From: Ensifer oleiphilus
GTDB lineage: Bacteria > Pseudomonadota > Alphaproteobacteria > Rhizobiales > Rhizobiaceae
Assembly (NCBI RefSeq): GCF_013371465.1
Contig: NZ_JABWDU010000001.1
Span: forward strand, 1,107,794-1,171,793
Direction: 5' to 3'
DNA: 64,000 nt
Positions 8,975 to 18,059 of this stretch are shown piece after piece. The notes under the pieces were generated by a model. That model made no database searches and was not told the origin of the DNA. It saw nothing but the letters and a program-made list of their open reading frames with translations. How positions within the stretch are numbered: position 1 is the stretch's first letter; each line of letters opens with the position of its first letter. Both the position numbers and the translations under genes were made by a program.

Positions 8975-10021
8975 ATGCCGCAGCTCGTCGATGGAAAATG
9001 GGTCAAGGGCGACGTCGCCGCGAGCGAGATGAAGGGTGGGGCCTTTCATCGCGAGCCGACCCGTTTCCGCAGCTGGATCACGGCCGATGGTGGCACCGGG
9101 CCGAACGGGCAGCCAGGCCTTCCGGCGGAAGCCGGTCGCTACCGCCTGTTCGTTTCCTATCTCTGCCCCTGGGCGTCGCGCACGATCGCCTTTCGCAATC
9201 TGAAAGGGTTGGAGGACGTCATCGGTCTGACGGTGTCCAGCCCCATTCTCGGCGACGACGGCTGGGTCTATGACGAGCCTGTCGATGCCGGCGCGCGCGT
9301 CGGTCTGATCCGCTACCATCACGAACTCTATACGGCGAGTGACGCTGCCTATACCGGTAAGGTATCTGTTCCTGTCCTCTGGGATATGAAGGAAGGGCGT
9401 ATCGTCAACAACGAATCCGCCGACATCATCCGCATCCTGAACTCGGCCTTCGACGAACTCACCGGCAACCGTCTCGATTTCTACCCGGATGGGTTGCGCG
9501 CGAAAATCGATCGCTGGAATGGCCCGATTTACGAACGCGTCAACAACGGCGTCTATCGCGCCGGTTTTGCCAAAACACAAGGTGCGTATGACGAGGCGGT
9601 CGCGAACCTGTTCGAGATGCTGGATGAACTCGAGCGCCACCTGACGGCCAATCGCTATATCGCCGGCGAATATCTGACCGAGGCCGATATCCGTCTGTTC
9701 GTGACATTGGTGCGCTTCGACGCGGCCTATCACGGCGTGTTCAAGTGCAACATCCGACGGATCGAAGACTATCCAGTACTGTCAAACTATCTCAGAGAAA
9801 TCTACCAATGGCCGGGGATCGCCGAGACGGTGCGCATCGACCATATCAAGCAAGGCTACTATGGCATCACGCATGTCAATCCGACCCACATCGTGCCCGC
9901 CGGCCCCTTGCTTGATTTCACCCGCCCCCATGATCGCCGTTCGCTACCAGGGCGTGGGATCGTCGGAGCTGATGCGATGCCGGCCGATTTGCTAAGCAAA
10001 CAAATCTTTGAGGGCGCATAA
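8975..10021 (+). CDS. Glutathione S-transferase family, glutathionyl-hydroquinone reductase type
   Basis: The 348-residue protein resembles the YqjG/Xi-class enzymes that reduce glutathionyl-hydroquinones. The catalytic motif YLCPWASRTI lies near residues 62-71; the Cys followed by Pro-Trp-Ala is diagnostic. KVSVPVLWDMKEGRIVNNES (about 129-148) is the glutathione-binding strand region, and the C-terminal all-alpha domain contains ERHLTANRYIAGEYLTEADI. I start at ATG 8975 because GGAGAG precedes it by five bases. It is a single-gene unit between the era terminator and cfa. Confidence 0.88.
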   Translation: MPQLVDGKWVKGDVAASEMKGGAFHREPTRFRSWITADGGTGPNGQPGLPAEAGRYRLFVSYLCPWASRTIAFRNLKGLEDVIGLTVSSPILGDDGWVYDEPVDAGARVGLIRYHHELYTASDAAYTGKVSVPVLWDMKEGRIVNNESADIIRILNSAFDELTGNRLDFYPDGLRAKIDRWNGPIYERVNNGVYRAGFAKTQGAYDEAVANLFEMLDELERHLTANRYIAGEYLTEADIRLFVTLVRFDAAYHGVFKCNIRRIEDYPVLSNYLREIYQWPGIAETVRIDHIKQGYYGITHVNPTHIVPAGPLLDFTRPHDRRSLPGRGIVGADAMPADLLSKQIFEGA

Positions 10022-10316
10022 AAGGCCCATTGCCAATCGATTGAAGCTTACTACGTTAGTGGAAGTTCTGATGGATTGGAGCCCGATGGCGGCTGGCATC
10101 GGCGGTTTCCGGCAACGCGCGCACGAGGAGCGCGGGATTGTTGCCGGGCGCCCTGAGGCCAAGATCGAACCGGCTTTCGTCGCTTCCGGACGTACGCCGC
10201 GTCATGCCCCGTGTTCCGCGCCATGCCGCATCGCCCCTCGGAAGCCCCGATAGAACCCGGCCACGCCGCCGTGCCCTTGCGCCAGGACAGATGTGTCGGT
10301 CTGGCAGGGGATGGAT
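10022..10316. other. Gap before cfa; only a leader hairpin is visible
   Basis: The 295 bp between the reductase gene and cfa contain no convincing coding frame: open frames on both strands are compositionally like antisense shadows. The last 43 bp form the hairpin described for the cfa leader. No terminator with a T-run is visible after the reductase gene. Confidence 0.45.
10274..10310 (+). promoter_or_regulatory. Leader hairpin covering the cfa Shine-Dalgarno
   Basis: Bases 10274-10279 and 10282-10285 pair with 10301-10304 and 10305-10310 (one G-U pair, a 2-nt bulge at 10280-10281). An inner stem of GACA (10286-10289) with TGTC (10294-10297) sits on top. The right arm is CTGGCAGGGG, so the AGGGG ribosome-binding site at 10306-10310 is buried. 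Translation may therefore be controlled; this was found by eye, not by energy calculation. Confidence 0.4.
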
Positions 10317-11573
10317 ATGAATGCGGCATTGTTGAATTTGCTTCGCCGTCTGGTGCGTAAGGGCAATCTGACGGTGTTCTCTTCTTCCGGTGAACAGGTC
10401 ATTCTGGGCGACGGCTCGGGAAAGCCGGCAACGGTCCGTATTGTCGATGCAGAGGCTGAAAAGGCGATCGCCGTCGATCCGAGCCTTCGTTTTGGCGAAC
10501 TCTATATGGATGGAAGGGCCATCATCGAGCACGGCGATATCTTCGACGTGCTCTCGATAGCCAAGGTAAACGGCCTTGAGCATGCAGCGACCGTTTCCAA
10601 CATGCTCGTTGCGCTTCAGCATGTGTTGCGCCAGCAGGTGATGAGCCGAATGCCGGTCAATCGCAACCGGCATAATGTTGCCCATCACTATGATCTCGAC
10701 CGCAAGCTCTTCAATTTGTTTCTGGATCAGGACTGGCAATATTCCTGTGCCTATTTCGAGCCGCCGGGCATCTCGCTCGACGAAGCTCAACTGGCCAAGA
10801 AGCGCCATATCACTGCCAAGCTGCTGCTGGAGCCCGGTCAGAAGGTGCTTGAGATTGGCTCCGGTTGGGGCGGGATGGCCATGTATCTGGCGGAATCCTC
10901 CGGCGTCGAGGTGACGGGCATCACACTCAGCGAAGAGCAGCTGAAAATCTCGCGTGAGCGGGCAGCCAAGCGCGGCCTGTCCGATCGCGTCCGCTTCGAA
11001 CTCCAGGATTACAGGACGGTGCAGGGGCGGCAGTTCGATCGCATCGTCTCGGTCGGCATGTTCGAACATGTGGGCATCGGCAACTACAGCCGGTTCTTTC
11101 GCAAGGTCAGGGAGCTGCTGAAGCCGGATGGTGTCATGCTGCTGCACTCGATCGGGCAAGTCTGCAAACCCTGGGCGACCAATCCTTGGATCGAGAAGTA
11201 CATTTTCCCCGGCGGTTACATTCCCGCGCTTTCCGAAGTCCTGCCGTCGGTCGAAAAGACCCAGCTTCTCGTCAAGGATGTCGAGATCCTGCCGATGCAC
11301 TATGCCTGGACATTGAGAGCGTGGCGGCAGCGCTTCCTAGCGCGGCGCGAAGAGGTGGTAAAACTGTTCGACGAACGCTTTTTCCGGATGTGGGAGTTCT
11401 ATCTTGCCGCGTCCGAAGCGGCCTTCCTGTATGATAAACACTTCATCTTCCAGCTGCAGCTGTCGCCGTCGCTTGAAGCTGTGCCTTTCGCGCGCGGTTA
11501 CATCGAGGCGAAGGAGCGGGAACTGATCGAATTCGAGAAGACCCGTCCGCCGCTCGAGCCGGTGGATATATAG
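10317..11573 (+). CDS. cfa: Cyclopropane-fatty-acyl-phospholipid synthase
   Basis: Cfa adds a methylene group from S-adenosylmethionine across double bonds of membrane phospholipid acyl chains. The N-terminal lipid-binding region is followed by YDLDRKLFNLFLDQDWQYSC (about 124-143), the SAM motif LEIGSGWGGMA (about 178-188) and the acidic EHVGIGNYSRFF active-site segment. The protein has 418 residues, full length. ATG 10317 has AGGGG at six bases' spacing; ATG 10311 is a close alternative. Rhizobia often carry two cfa genes, so this may be one of a pair. Confidence 0.94.
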   Translation: MNAALLNLLRRLVRKGNLTVFSSSGEQVILGDGSGKPATVRIVDAEAEKAIAVDPSLRFGELYMDGRAIIEHGDIFDVLSIAKVNGLEHAATVSNMLVALQHVLRQQVMSRMPVNRNRHNVAHHYDLDRKLFNLFLDQDWQYSCAYFEPPGISLDEAQLAKKRHITAKLLLEPGQKVLEIGSGWGGMAMYLAESSGVEVTGITLSEEQLKISRERAAKRGLSDRVRFELQDYRTVQGRQFDRIVSVGMFEHVGIGNYSRFFRKVRELLKPDGVMLLHSIGQVCKPWATNPWIEKYIFPGGYIPALSEVLPSVEKTQLLVKDVEILPMHYAWTLRAWRQRFLARREEVVKLFDERFFRMWEFYLAASEAAFLYDKHFIFQLQLSPSLEAVPFARGYIEAKERELIEFEKTRPPLEPVDI

Positions 11574-11699
11574 GGCATGCCGCCCGAAGGCACCGCGCCT
11601 CCGGAAAGGCGACACGCATAAATGCCAATGTCCATGACACCTCGCATGGACCGTTTCATGGCCGGCGTGTTCTCTCCTGTGGAGTTCCGGTTTTGCCGC

Positions 11700-11729
11700 G
11701 CAGGCCTTCACTTGGCCTTGAAGGCCTGC
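11700..11729 (+). terminator. Hairpin after cfa, possible terminator
   Basis: Perfect 10-bp inverted repeat GCAGGCCTTC (11700-11709) and GAAGGCCTGC (11720-11729), loop of 10 nt. No proper T-run follows, so termination is uncertain. It could instead act in the tex leader, 44 bp before the tex start. Confidence 0.5.
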
Positions 11730-11772
11730 GCCTTTATGGTCGCCCACTGAAAACAGGAAAGACGGATCCCCC

Positions 11773-14085
11773 ATGGCCAGCCCAGCAAAACCCATCGCCG
11801 CCATCATTGCCAGCGAGATCAAGGCGACGATCCCTCAGGTCATCGCCGCCGTGGAGCTGCTCGACGAGGGCGCAACGGTGCCGTTTATCGCCCGTTACCG
11901 CAAGGAGGTGACCGGCGGCCTCGACGACACGCAGCTGCGAACGCTGGCCGAACGGTTGACCTATCTGCGCGAACTGGAGGCAAGGCGGGGTTCGATCATC
12001 GAATCCATCCGCGGACAGGGCAAGCTAACCGACGAACTCGAAGCCAAGATCGCCGCTGTCGAAACCAAGGCCGAGCTCGAGGATATTTATCTGCCGTATA
12101 AGCCGAAGCGGCGCACCAAGGCTGAAATCGCCAGGGAGCGTGGCCTTGGGCCGCTTGCCGAAGCCATTCTCGCCGACCGGACGATCGCACCGGCTGATCG
12201 CGCCGGCGCGTTCCTGACTGCGGAGGTGCCCGATGTGAAGGCCGCACTCGACGGTGCCCGCGACATCATCGCCGAAGGCATGACGGAGAATGCCGACCTG
12301 CTCGGGCGCCTTCGCAACCATATGAAGGGGGCGGCGTTCCTCAGGGCCAAGGTCGTCGACGGCAAGCAGGACGCGGGCGCCAAGTTCTCGGACTATTTCG
12401 ACCATTCCGAACGCTGGGCGACGACGCCCGGTCACCGGGCGCTGGCCATGTTGCGCGGCTGGAACGAAGAGGTGCTGTCAGTCGACATCGTCGTCGATCA
12501 GGACGATACGTCCCCGATCAAGCCGGTGGAGCGTATGATCGCCGCCGCCTATGCAGTCGGCGGTCAACTGCCGGGCGACAAGTGGCTGTCGGAAGTCATC
12601 GGCTGGACCTGGCGCGTGAAGCTGTCCATGTCGCTCTCGCTCGACCTGATGCGCGAGCTGCGCGAGCGCGCCGAAGAGGAAGCGATCCACGTTTTTGCAC
12701 GCAACTTGAAGGACTTGCTGCTGGCGGCTCCTGCGGGCTCGCGCGCCACGATGGGCCTGGACCCGGGTATTCGCACCGGCGTCAAGGTCGCCATTGTCGA
12801 TGGCACCGGCAAGCTGCTGGAGACGACGACCGTTTATCCATTCCCGCCGAAGAACGACGTCCGCGGCACACAGGCGGAACTCGCATCGCTGATTCGCAAG
12901 CACAAGATCGAATTGATCGCGATCGGCAACGGCACCGGCAGCCGCGAAACGGAAAAGCTGGTCGCCGACATGCTCGTGCAATTGCCGGCGCCCAAGCCGA
13001 CCAAAGTCATCGTTTCCGAAGCCGGTGCTTCGGTCTATTCCGCCTCGGAGACGGCAGCACTTGAATTCCCGGGCCTCGACGTTTCGCTGCGTGGTGCCGT
13101 CTCGATCGCCCGGCGCCTGCAGGATCCGTTGGCCGAACTCGTCAAGATCGAGCCAAAGTCGATCGGCGTCGGTCAGTATCAGCACGACGTCGACCAGTCG
13201 AAGCTCAGCCGCTCGCTGGATGCGGTGGTGGAAGACGCGGTGAACGCGGTCGGCGTCGATGTGAACACGGCGTCTGCACCGTTGCTCGCGCGTGTGTCCG
13301 GTCTCGGCAAGTCTTCGGCGGAAGCGATCGTTGCGCATCGCGATGCCACCGGACCGTTTGCCAGCCGCAAGGAATTGCTCAACGTGGCGCGCCTCGGCGC
13401 CCGCACCTTCGAACAGTGCGCCGGCTTCCTGCGCATTCCTGATGGCAAGGAGCCGCTCGATGCGTCCTCCGTCCATCCGGAAGCCTATGGGATCGCCAAG
13501 AAGATCGTTGCTGCCTGCGGGCGGGACGTTCGTTCGCTGATGGGCGACAGCGCGGCGTTGCAAAGGCTCGACCCGCGCGTCTTCGTCGACGACCGTTTTG
13601 GTCTGCCGACGGTCAAGGACATTCTGGCCGAACTCGAAAAGCCGGGCCGCGACCCGCGCCCGAGCTTCAAGACCGCAACATTCGCCGAGGGCATTGATGA
13701 CATCAAGGACCTGAAGGTCGGCATGCAGCTCGAAGGAACGGTGACAAATGTTGCCGCCTTCGGCGCCTTCGTCGACATCGGCGTCCATCAGGACGGCCTC
13801 GTCCATGTCTCGCAACTGGCCGACCGGTTCGTGAAGGACCCGCACGAAGTGGTCAAGGCCGGCGACGTCGTAAAGGTGCGGGTGACCGAAGTGGACGTGC
13901 CGCGCAAGCGCATCGGGTTGACCATGCGCAAGGACGCAGGTGCCGACACGGGCCGCGAGGCGAGGGCACCTTCGCCCACCAGCGGCAATCGCAATGCACC
14001 GTCGCGGCCGCAGAAGCAGCCGCAACCGCAACCGTCACAGGGCGCGTTCGGCGCCGCGCTCATGGAGGCGATGAAGCGCAAATAA
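11773..14085 (+). CDS. tex: Tex-family RNA-binding transcription accessory protein
   Basis: Tex is a conserved nucleic-acid-binding protein related to Spt6, thought to act in transcription and stress survival. The 770 residues show the usual order: helical N-terminus with [17 protein letters not shown] (about 36-52), YqgF-like RNase H fold starting at [12 protein letters not shown] (about 326), helix-hairpin-helix region with [20 protein letters not shown], and an S1 domain at about 650-720 ([20 protein letters not shown]). The last 45 residues are Pro/Gln/Arg-rich and probably disordered. It is a monocistronic gene with its own terminator. Confidence 0.95.
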   Translation: MASPAKPIAAIIASEIKATIPQVIAAVELLDEGATVPFIARYRKEVTGGLDDTQLRTLAERLTYLRELEARRGSIIESIRGQGKLTDELEAKIAAVETKAELEDIYLPYKPKRRTKAEIARERGLGPLAEAILADRTIAPADRAGAFLTAEVPDVKAALDGARDIIAEGMTENADLLGRLRNHMKGAAFLRAKVVDGKQDAGAKFSDYFDHSERWATTPGHRALAMLRGWNEEVLSVDIVVDQDDTSPIKPVERMIAAAYAVGGQLPGDKWLSEVIGWTWRVKLSMSLSLDLMRELRERAEEEAIHVFARNLKDLLLAAPAGSRATMGLDPGIRTGVKVAIVDGTGKLLETTTVYPFPPKNDVRGTQAELASLIRKHKIELIAIGNGTGSRETEKLVADMLVQLPAPKPTKVIVSEAGASVYSASETAALEFPGLDVSLRGAVSIARRLQDPLAELVKIEPKSIGVGQYQHDVDQSKLSRSLDAVVEDAVNAVGVDVNTASAPLLARVSGLGKSSAEAIVAHRDATGPFASRKELLNVARLGARTFEQCAGFLRIPDGKEPLDASSVHPEAYGIAKKIVAACGRDVRSLMGDSAALQRLDPRVFVDDRFGLPTVKDILAELEKPGRDPRPSFKTATFAEGIDDIKDLKVGMQLEGTVTNVAAFGAFVDIGVHQDGLVHVSQLADRFVKDPHEVVKAGDVVKVRVTEVDVPRKRIGLTMRKDAGADTGREARAPSPTSGNRNAPSRPQKQPQPQPSQGAFGAALMEAMKRK

Positions 14086-14091
14086 TGCGGG

Positions 14092-14122
14092 TAGCCCGGA
14101 AGTCGTACGGACTACCGGGCTA
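14092..14122 (+). terminator. Terminator of tex
   Basis: TAGCCCGG (14092-14099) pairs with CCGGGCTA (14115-14122), followed by TTCTCT. The stem starts seven bases after the tex stop codon. Confidence 0.75.
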
Positions 14123-14159
14123 TTCTCTATAAATTAGGTAATTGTAATATATCGGGCGT

Positions 14160-14294
14160 GCCGCCATACTGATCTCGTGGCGGCACCTGTATCGTGTCGC
14201 GAGCAAGTGCCGATCATAACCATGCCGGTCTACGGCGGACGAGGTCAGCGGAAACTCCTTTTCCGCCGGGTTTCCCGGCGAAAGGAGGTGCGTC
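14160..14294 (+). promoter_or_regulatory. Structured 5' leader with two mutually exclusive hairpins over the ribosome-binding site
   Basis: Upstream of the 14295 start the leader can form: stem A, GCCGCCA (14160-14166) with TGGCGGC (14178-14184); a small stem at about 14224-14236; stem B, GCGGAAA (14248-14254) with TTTCCGC (14260-14266); and stem C, CTCCTTT (14255-14261) plus CGCCGGG (14264-14270) with CCCGGCG (14274-14280) plus AAAGGAG (14281-14287), with a TTT loop and a 2-nt bulge. Stem C hides the whole Shine-Dalgarno. Stems B and C share bases and cannot coexist, which is the logic of a translational switch. Confidence 0.55.
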
Positions 14295-14612
14295 ATGGGA
14301 CGCAATGTGATCCGTGGCCTCGCTCGAGCCGTCATATTGGCGGCCGCAGTGACGGCACATCCAAACCCGGCAAGTTCGCAAGCTGTCGCGAATTGCGCAC
14401 AGCGATCTGAAGTGATCGAATTTCTCCTGCGCCAGTATCAGGAAAAGCCTGCGGGGATCGGATTGATCAACCCGCACGCGGTGATGGAGATTTATGCCGC
14501 CGACAGCGGCACCTGGACCCTTATTGTCACCGACGTGACCGGCCGAAGCTGCGTCATCCTTGCGGGGAAAAGCTGGGAGGCGCTGCCGCCTCAGCCCGTA
14601 CCGAAGGCGTGA
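14295..14612 (+). CDS. Small exported protein of unknown function, 105 aa
   Basis: I do not recognise a named family. The N-terminus has a basic start (MGRNVIRGLAR), a hydrophobic core and an Ala-rich end near residue 29, consistent with a Sec signal peptide. The mature part is about 75 residues, with two Cys (in VANCAQRS and RSCVIL) that could form a disulphide, and a Pro-rich tail. The ribosome-binding site AAAGGAGG at 14281-14288 is almost perfect, six bases before the ATG, but is predicted to be hidden in a hairpin. An A+T-rich stretch at 14125-14152 may hold the promoter. Confidence 0.75.
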   Translation: MGRNVIRGLARAVILAAAVTAHPNPASSQAVANCAQRSEVIEFLLRQYQEKPAGIGLINPHAVMEIYAADSGTWTLIVTDVTGRSCVILAGKSWEALPPQPVPKA

Positions 14613-14638
14613 CGCTATTGCCGCCTGCCGGAGCTGGT

Positions 14639-14659
14639 CGCCGGGTGCAGTACCCGGCG
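14639..14659. terminator. Bidirectional hairpin between the 105-aa gene and rkpK
   Basis: CGCCGGGT (14639-14646) pairs with ACCCGGCG (14652-14659) around GCAGT. It lies in the short space between two convergent genes, as expected of a shared terminator, but the flanking T-runs are poor. Confidence 0.5.
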
Positions 14660-14684
14660 AGATATGTCTTCTTGTCTGACGGTT

Positions 14685-15998
14685 TCAGCTCGGTCGCCCG
14701 ATGCTGGCATAGGCAAAACCGTGCTTTGCCACTTCGTCCGGCCGATAGATATTCCTGAGATCGACCAGAACCGGTTCCTTCATCACGGCCTTCAGCCGCC
14801 GGAAATCGAGCGCGCGGAACTCGTTCCATTCGGTCACGATCACCAGCACGTCGGCGTCAGTGGCGGCCTCATAAGGATCCTTGGCGAAGTCGAGCCCGTC
14901 CATCAGCTTCTTGGCATTTTCCATGCCTTCCGGATCGTAGCCGACCACATGGGCACCGGCATCCTGCAGGGTCTGCACCACCGTGATGGCCGGGCTATCG
15001 CGCATGTCGTCGGTGTTCGGCTTGAAGGTTAGGCCAAGCACGGCGACCTTGCGGCCGCGCACGTCGCCGCCGGCAGCCGCGATCACCTTCCGACCCATGG
15101 CGCGCTTGCGGTTGTCGTTGATCGCGACGGTGGTCTCGACGAGGCGCACCGGGCTGTCGAAGTCCTGGGCGGTCTTGACCAGCGCCAGCGTGTCTTTCGG
15201 AAAGCAGGAGCCGCCATAGCCGGGACCCGCATGCAGGAACTTGCCGCCGATGCGGCCGTCGAGGCCAATACCGCGGGCGACGTCCTGCACATTGGCATCG
15301 ACCTTCTCGCAGAGGTCGGCCATCTCGTTGATGAACGTGATCTTCATCGCGAGGAACGCGTTGCCGGCGTATTTGATCAGTTCGGAGGTGCGGCGCGAGG
15401 TGAAGACCAGCGGCGCCTGGTTGAGGTAGAGCGGACGGTAGACCTCGGTCATGACCTCGCGTGCACGCGCATCATCGTCGGCAAGGCCGATGACGATGCG
15501 GTCGGGACGCTTGAAGTCCTCGATCGCAGCACCTTCGCGCAGGAACTCCGGATTGGAGACTACGGCGAAATCCGCGTCCGGGTTGGTTTCGCGGATGATG
15601 CGCTCGACCTCGTCGCCGGTGCCGACCGGAACCGTCGACTTGGTCACGATGACGGTGAAGCCCTTGAGGTTGACGGCAATCTCGCGCGCTGCGGCGTAGA
15701 CGTAGGAGAGGTCCGCATGGCCGTCACCGCGGCGCGACGGGGTGCCGACGGCGATAAAGATCACGTCGCTGTCGGCAACCGCCGAAACGAGATCGGTGGT
15801 GAACGATAGGCGGCCGGACTGTACGTTGCTGGCGACGAGATGGTCGAGACCCGGTTCGAAGATCGGGATCCGTCCCTGCATCAGGGCGTCGATCTTGCTT
15901 TCGTCCTTGTCGAGACAGACCACGTCATGGCCGAAATCGGCAAAACACACACCCGATACAAGGCCGACATAACCGGCGCCGATCATCGTGACTTTCAT
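14685..15998 (-). CDS. rkpK: UDP-glucose 6-dehydrogenase
   Basis: The enzyme oxidises UDP-glucose to UDP-glucuronate with two NAD+. The N-terminal Rossmann motif GAGYVGLVSGVCFA is at 8-21, and GYGGSCFPKDTLAL (about 260-273) holds the catalytic Cys near residue 265. The C-terminal UDP-binding domain contains VLGLTFKPNTDDMRDSPA. The 437 residues match the bacterial Ugd/TuaD length. It pairs with lpsL immediately upstream on the same strand; in S. meliloti this pair (rkp-2 region) serves lipopolysaccharide and K-antigen synthesis. The gap of 70 bp between the genes allows cotranscription. Confidence 0.94.
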   Translation of the reverse strand: MKVTMIGAGYVGLVSGVCFADFGHDVVCLDKDESKIDALMQGRIPIFEPGLDHLVASNVQSGRLSFTTDLVSAVADSDVIFIAVGTPSRRGDGHADLSYVYAAAREIAVNLKGFTVIVTKSTVPVGTGDEVERIIRETNPDADFAVVSNPEFLREGAAIEDFKRPDRIVIGLADDDARAREVMTEVYRPLYLNQAPLVFTSRRTSELIKYAGNAFLAMKITFINEMADLCEKVDANVQDVARGIGLDGRIGGKFLHAGPGYGGSCFPKDTLALVKTAQDFDSPVRLVETTVAINDNRKRAMGRKVIAAAGGDVRGRKVAVLGLTFKPNTDDMRDSPAITVVQTLQDAGAHVVGYDPEGMENAKKLMDGLDFAKDPYEAATDADVLVIVTEWNEFRALDFRRLKAVMKEPVLVDLRNIYRPDEVAKHGFAYASIGRPS

Positions 15999-16068
15999 CT
16001 GCTCTTCCTTTTGTTGCGAGAGCTTCGCTTATGCAGAGTATTGGGGACGGCGGTCGTCGCCGATCGGC

Positions 16069-17112
16069 TCAGGCTTGGCGTGCCGGTGAGCCAGCCATTT
16101 CAGGGCGACCGTAATATTCGTCATACCATGCCGCAAAGCGGGCAACGCCATCTTCCACCGAAATCGACGGTTTGAAATCGGTGAGCGCTTCGAGGAGATC
16201 CGGAGACGCGTAGGTGCGCGGCACGTCGCCCTGCTGCATCGGCAACAGGTTGCGCAGCGCCGGGCGGCCGACCGCCTTTTCGATGGTTTCGATGAAGGTC
16301 ATCAGCTCGACCGGCTGGCCGCCACCGATATTGACCACACGGAAAGGCGCCTGCAGCGACAGCGTGTCCGCAGCCTTTTCGGACGGCACCCGGTTTTCCT
16401 CGGCGGGAACGACATGGGACAGCCGGAGAATGCCTTCCACCAGATCGTCGATATAAGTGAAGTCCCGGCTCATGCGGCCTTCGCCGTAAATGTCGATCGG
16501 CCTGTCGTTGTGGATGGCATCGATGAACTTGAACAGTGCCATGTCGGGCCGGCCCCAGGGGCCATAGACCGTGAAGAAACGGAAGGCCGTCGTCGGCACC
16601 TTGTAGAGATGGGCATAGCTGTGCGCCATCAGCTCCATCGATTTCTTCGTTGCCGCATAGATCGTCATCGGCTCGTCGGCTCGGTCGGTCTCGGCGAACG
16701 GGATCTTTTCATTGGCGCCGTAAATCGACGAGGTCGAAGCCAACATCAGGTGTCTGGGGCCGATTTCACGCGCCAGTTCCAGCATGTTCCACGAGCCGAT
16801 AAGGTTTGAATCCACATAGGCCTTGGGATTTTCCAGGCTGTAGCGGACGCCTGCCTGGGCCGCCAGGTGGATGATGACCTCCGGCTCGGCGAGTTCTGCG
16901 GCGTGGTTCAGCGCATCCCGGTCTTCGAGCATGCCGACAACAGCCTTGAAGCCGTTCGAACGGGCGAGGATGGCGTGCCGCTGCTCCTTGAGGGCCACGT
17001 CGTAATAGGGCGTCATGCCGTCGAAGCCGACGACGAAATGTCCCTCGTCGATCAGTCGCTTGGCAAGATGAAAGCCGATGAAGCCGGCCGTGCCGGTGAT
17101 GAGGTAGCGCAA
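16069..17112 (-). CDS. lpsL: UDP-glucuronate 4-epimerase
   Basis: LpsL converts UDP-glucuronate to UDP-galacturonate, a sugar of the rhizobial LPS core. It is an extended SDR: NAD motif [11 protein letters not shown] (7-17), catalytic STSSIYG (about 126-132) and YAATKK with Tyr152 and Lys156. The 347 residues are full length. It lies directly upstream of rkpK, whose product is its substrate-supplying enzyme. The start is close to the ArsR gene 3' end (69 bp), so a promoter must be in this short gap or further upstream. Confidence 0.93.
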   Translation of the reverse strand: MRYLITGTAGFIGFHLAKRLIDEGHFVVGFDGMTPYYDVALKEQRHAILARSNGFKAVVGMLEDRDALNHAAELAEPEVIIHLAAQAGVRYSLENPKAYVDSNLIGSWNMLELAREIGPRHLMLASTSSIYGANEKIPFAETDRADEPMTIYAATKKSMELMAHSYAHLYKVPTTAFRFFTVYGPWGRPDMALFKFIDAIHNDRPIDIYGEGRMSRDFTYIDDLVEGILRLSHVVPAEENRVPSEKAADTLSLQAPFRVVNIGGGQPVELMTFIETIEKAVGRPALRNLLPMQQGDVPRTYASPDLLEALTDFKPSISVEDGVARFAAWYDEYYGRPEMAGSPARQA

Positions 17113-17181
17113 GACGATATCCCCAGATTGCGTTGTCGCGCGTTCATACGAAGAAAGCAGGGCGATGGAAAGCCGAAAGCG

Positions 17182-17514
17182 TCATTCCGAGGGGCGGTCG
17201 AGCCCTTGCTGCAAGGCGGAAAGGATCGACATGGCGTGGCCAGCATACTGGCTGATCCAGCGTTGATGGATGGCCTGTATCGGTATGGCGTTGAGATGGT
17301 TCCAGCGCTCGCGGCCCTCGCGCTGGACGATCACCAGCTCGGCCTCTTCGAGAACTTTCAGATGCTGCATGACGGTGCAGCGGTCGAGGCTGGAAAACCG
17401 CAGGCAGAGCATGCCGGTTGTCTGCGGTTCATCTTTCAGGGCGTCGAGGATCTGGCGGCGCAAGCCGTTCGCGAGGGCCTTGAAAACCAGGTCGTCTTTC
17501 GAATCGGTTGACAT
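17182..17514 (-). CDS. ArsR-family transcriptional regulator
   Basis: A 110-residue winged-helix protein: FKALANGLRRQILDALKDEP (about 11-30), the recognition helix region SSLDRCTVMQHLKVLEEAEL (about 41-60), then a wing with VQREGRERWNHL. The ArsR-SmtB metal-binding CxCxxC motif is absent. It is divergent from an SRPBCC/AHSA1 gene, a frequent partnership in which the regulator represses its neighbour. An inverted repeat covers its own start codon. Confidence 0.88.
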   Translation of the reverse strand: MSTDSKDDLVFKALANGLRRQILDALKDEPQTTGMLCLRFSSLDRCTVMQHLKVLEEAELVIVQREGRERWNHLNAIPIQAIHQRWISQYAGHAMSILSALQQGLDRPSE

Positions 17515-17532
17515 GTTATGTTTTTATAACAT
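17513..17532. promoter_or_regulatory. Probable ArsR operator overlapping the regulator's start
   Basis: ATGTTAT (17513-17519) and ATAACAT (17526-17532) form a perfect 7-bp inverted repeat around GTTTTT. The left arm includes bases of the arsR-type start codon (17512-17514), and the right arm lies about 31 bp before the divergent SRPBCC gene, so bound protein would block both. Confidence 0.6.
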
Positions 17533-17563
17533 ATGCTGCATCAGCACAATGGGAGAAGAGGTC

Positions 17564-18046
17564 ATGTCTTTCGAATTTCGGGTGAATGGACGCATCGATC
17601 GGCCTGTCGCCGAGGTTTTCGACGCCGTGGTCAATCCGGATCAGATCAGCAGATATTTCGTCACCCTTGGTGGGGTCAGCGGGCCTTTGGTTGCCGGCAC
17701 CACGGTGACCTGGTGGGGCAATGTGCCGATCGAGGTCGAGGCGATCGAGCCTCACGAACGCATCGTCTTTCGCTGGGATGCCATGGTGGAGAAGGGCGAG
17801 GAGCCTTATCGCACCAGTGTCGAGATGCGTTTCAAGCCGCTCGACGACGGCGCCACGATGGTGACGATCGCCGAGACCGGCTGGCGCGAAAATGCCCGTG
17901 GACAGAAGAGTTCCTACATGAACTGCGAAGGCTGGTCGCAGATGCTGGCCTGCATGAAGGCCTGGCTCGAATACGGCATCAACCTGCGCCAGGGCTATTA
18001 CGTCAGCGAATTGTCCGGGCAGCCGGCAACGGAATCAGGGCTTTAA
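17564..18046 (+). CDS. SRPBCC/AHSA1-domain protein
   Basis: The 160-residue protein has the START/Bet v1-like fold pattern of AHSA1 proteins: FRVNGRIDRPVAEVFDAVVN at the start, HERIVFRWDAM in the middle, GATMVTIAETGW, and a C-terminal helix with GWSQMLACMKAWLEYG. Ligand is unknown. I start at ATG 17564, which has GGGAGAAGAGG upstream at 17551-17561. It is divergent from the ArsR regulator and followed 13 bp later by a VOC-family gene, likely the same operon. Confidence 0.85.
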   Translation: MSFEFRVNGRIDRPVAEVFDAVVNPDQISRYFVTLGGVSGPLVAGTTVTWWGNVPIEVEAIEPHERIVFRWDAMVEKGEEPYRTSVEMRFKPLDDGATMVTIAETGWRENARGQKSSYMNCEGWSQMLACMKAWLEYGINLRQGYYVSELSGQPATESGL

Positions 18047-18059
18047 GGGAGATCAGGCG

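Noticed and set aside
10051-10329. 92-codon minus-strand frame before cfa
   Set aside because: Overlaps the cfa start, is Arg/Pro/Ser-rich and has no ribosome-binding site.
12478-14031. 517-codon open frame antisense to tex
   Set aside because: Shadow of tex; no domain, and long antisense frames are common at this GC content.
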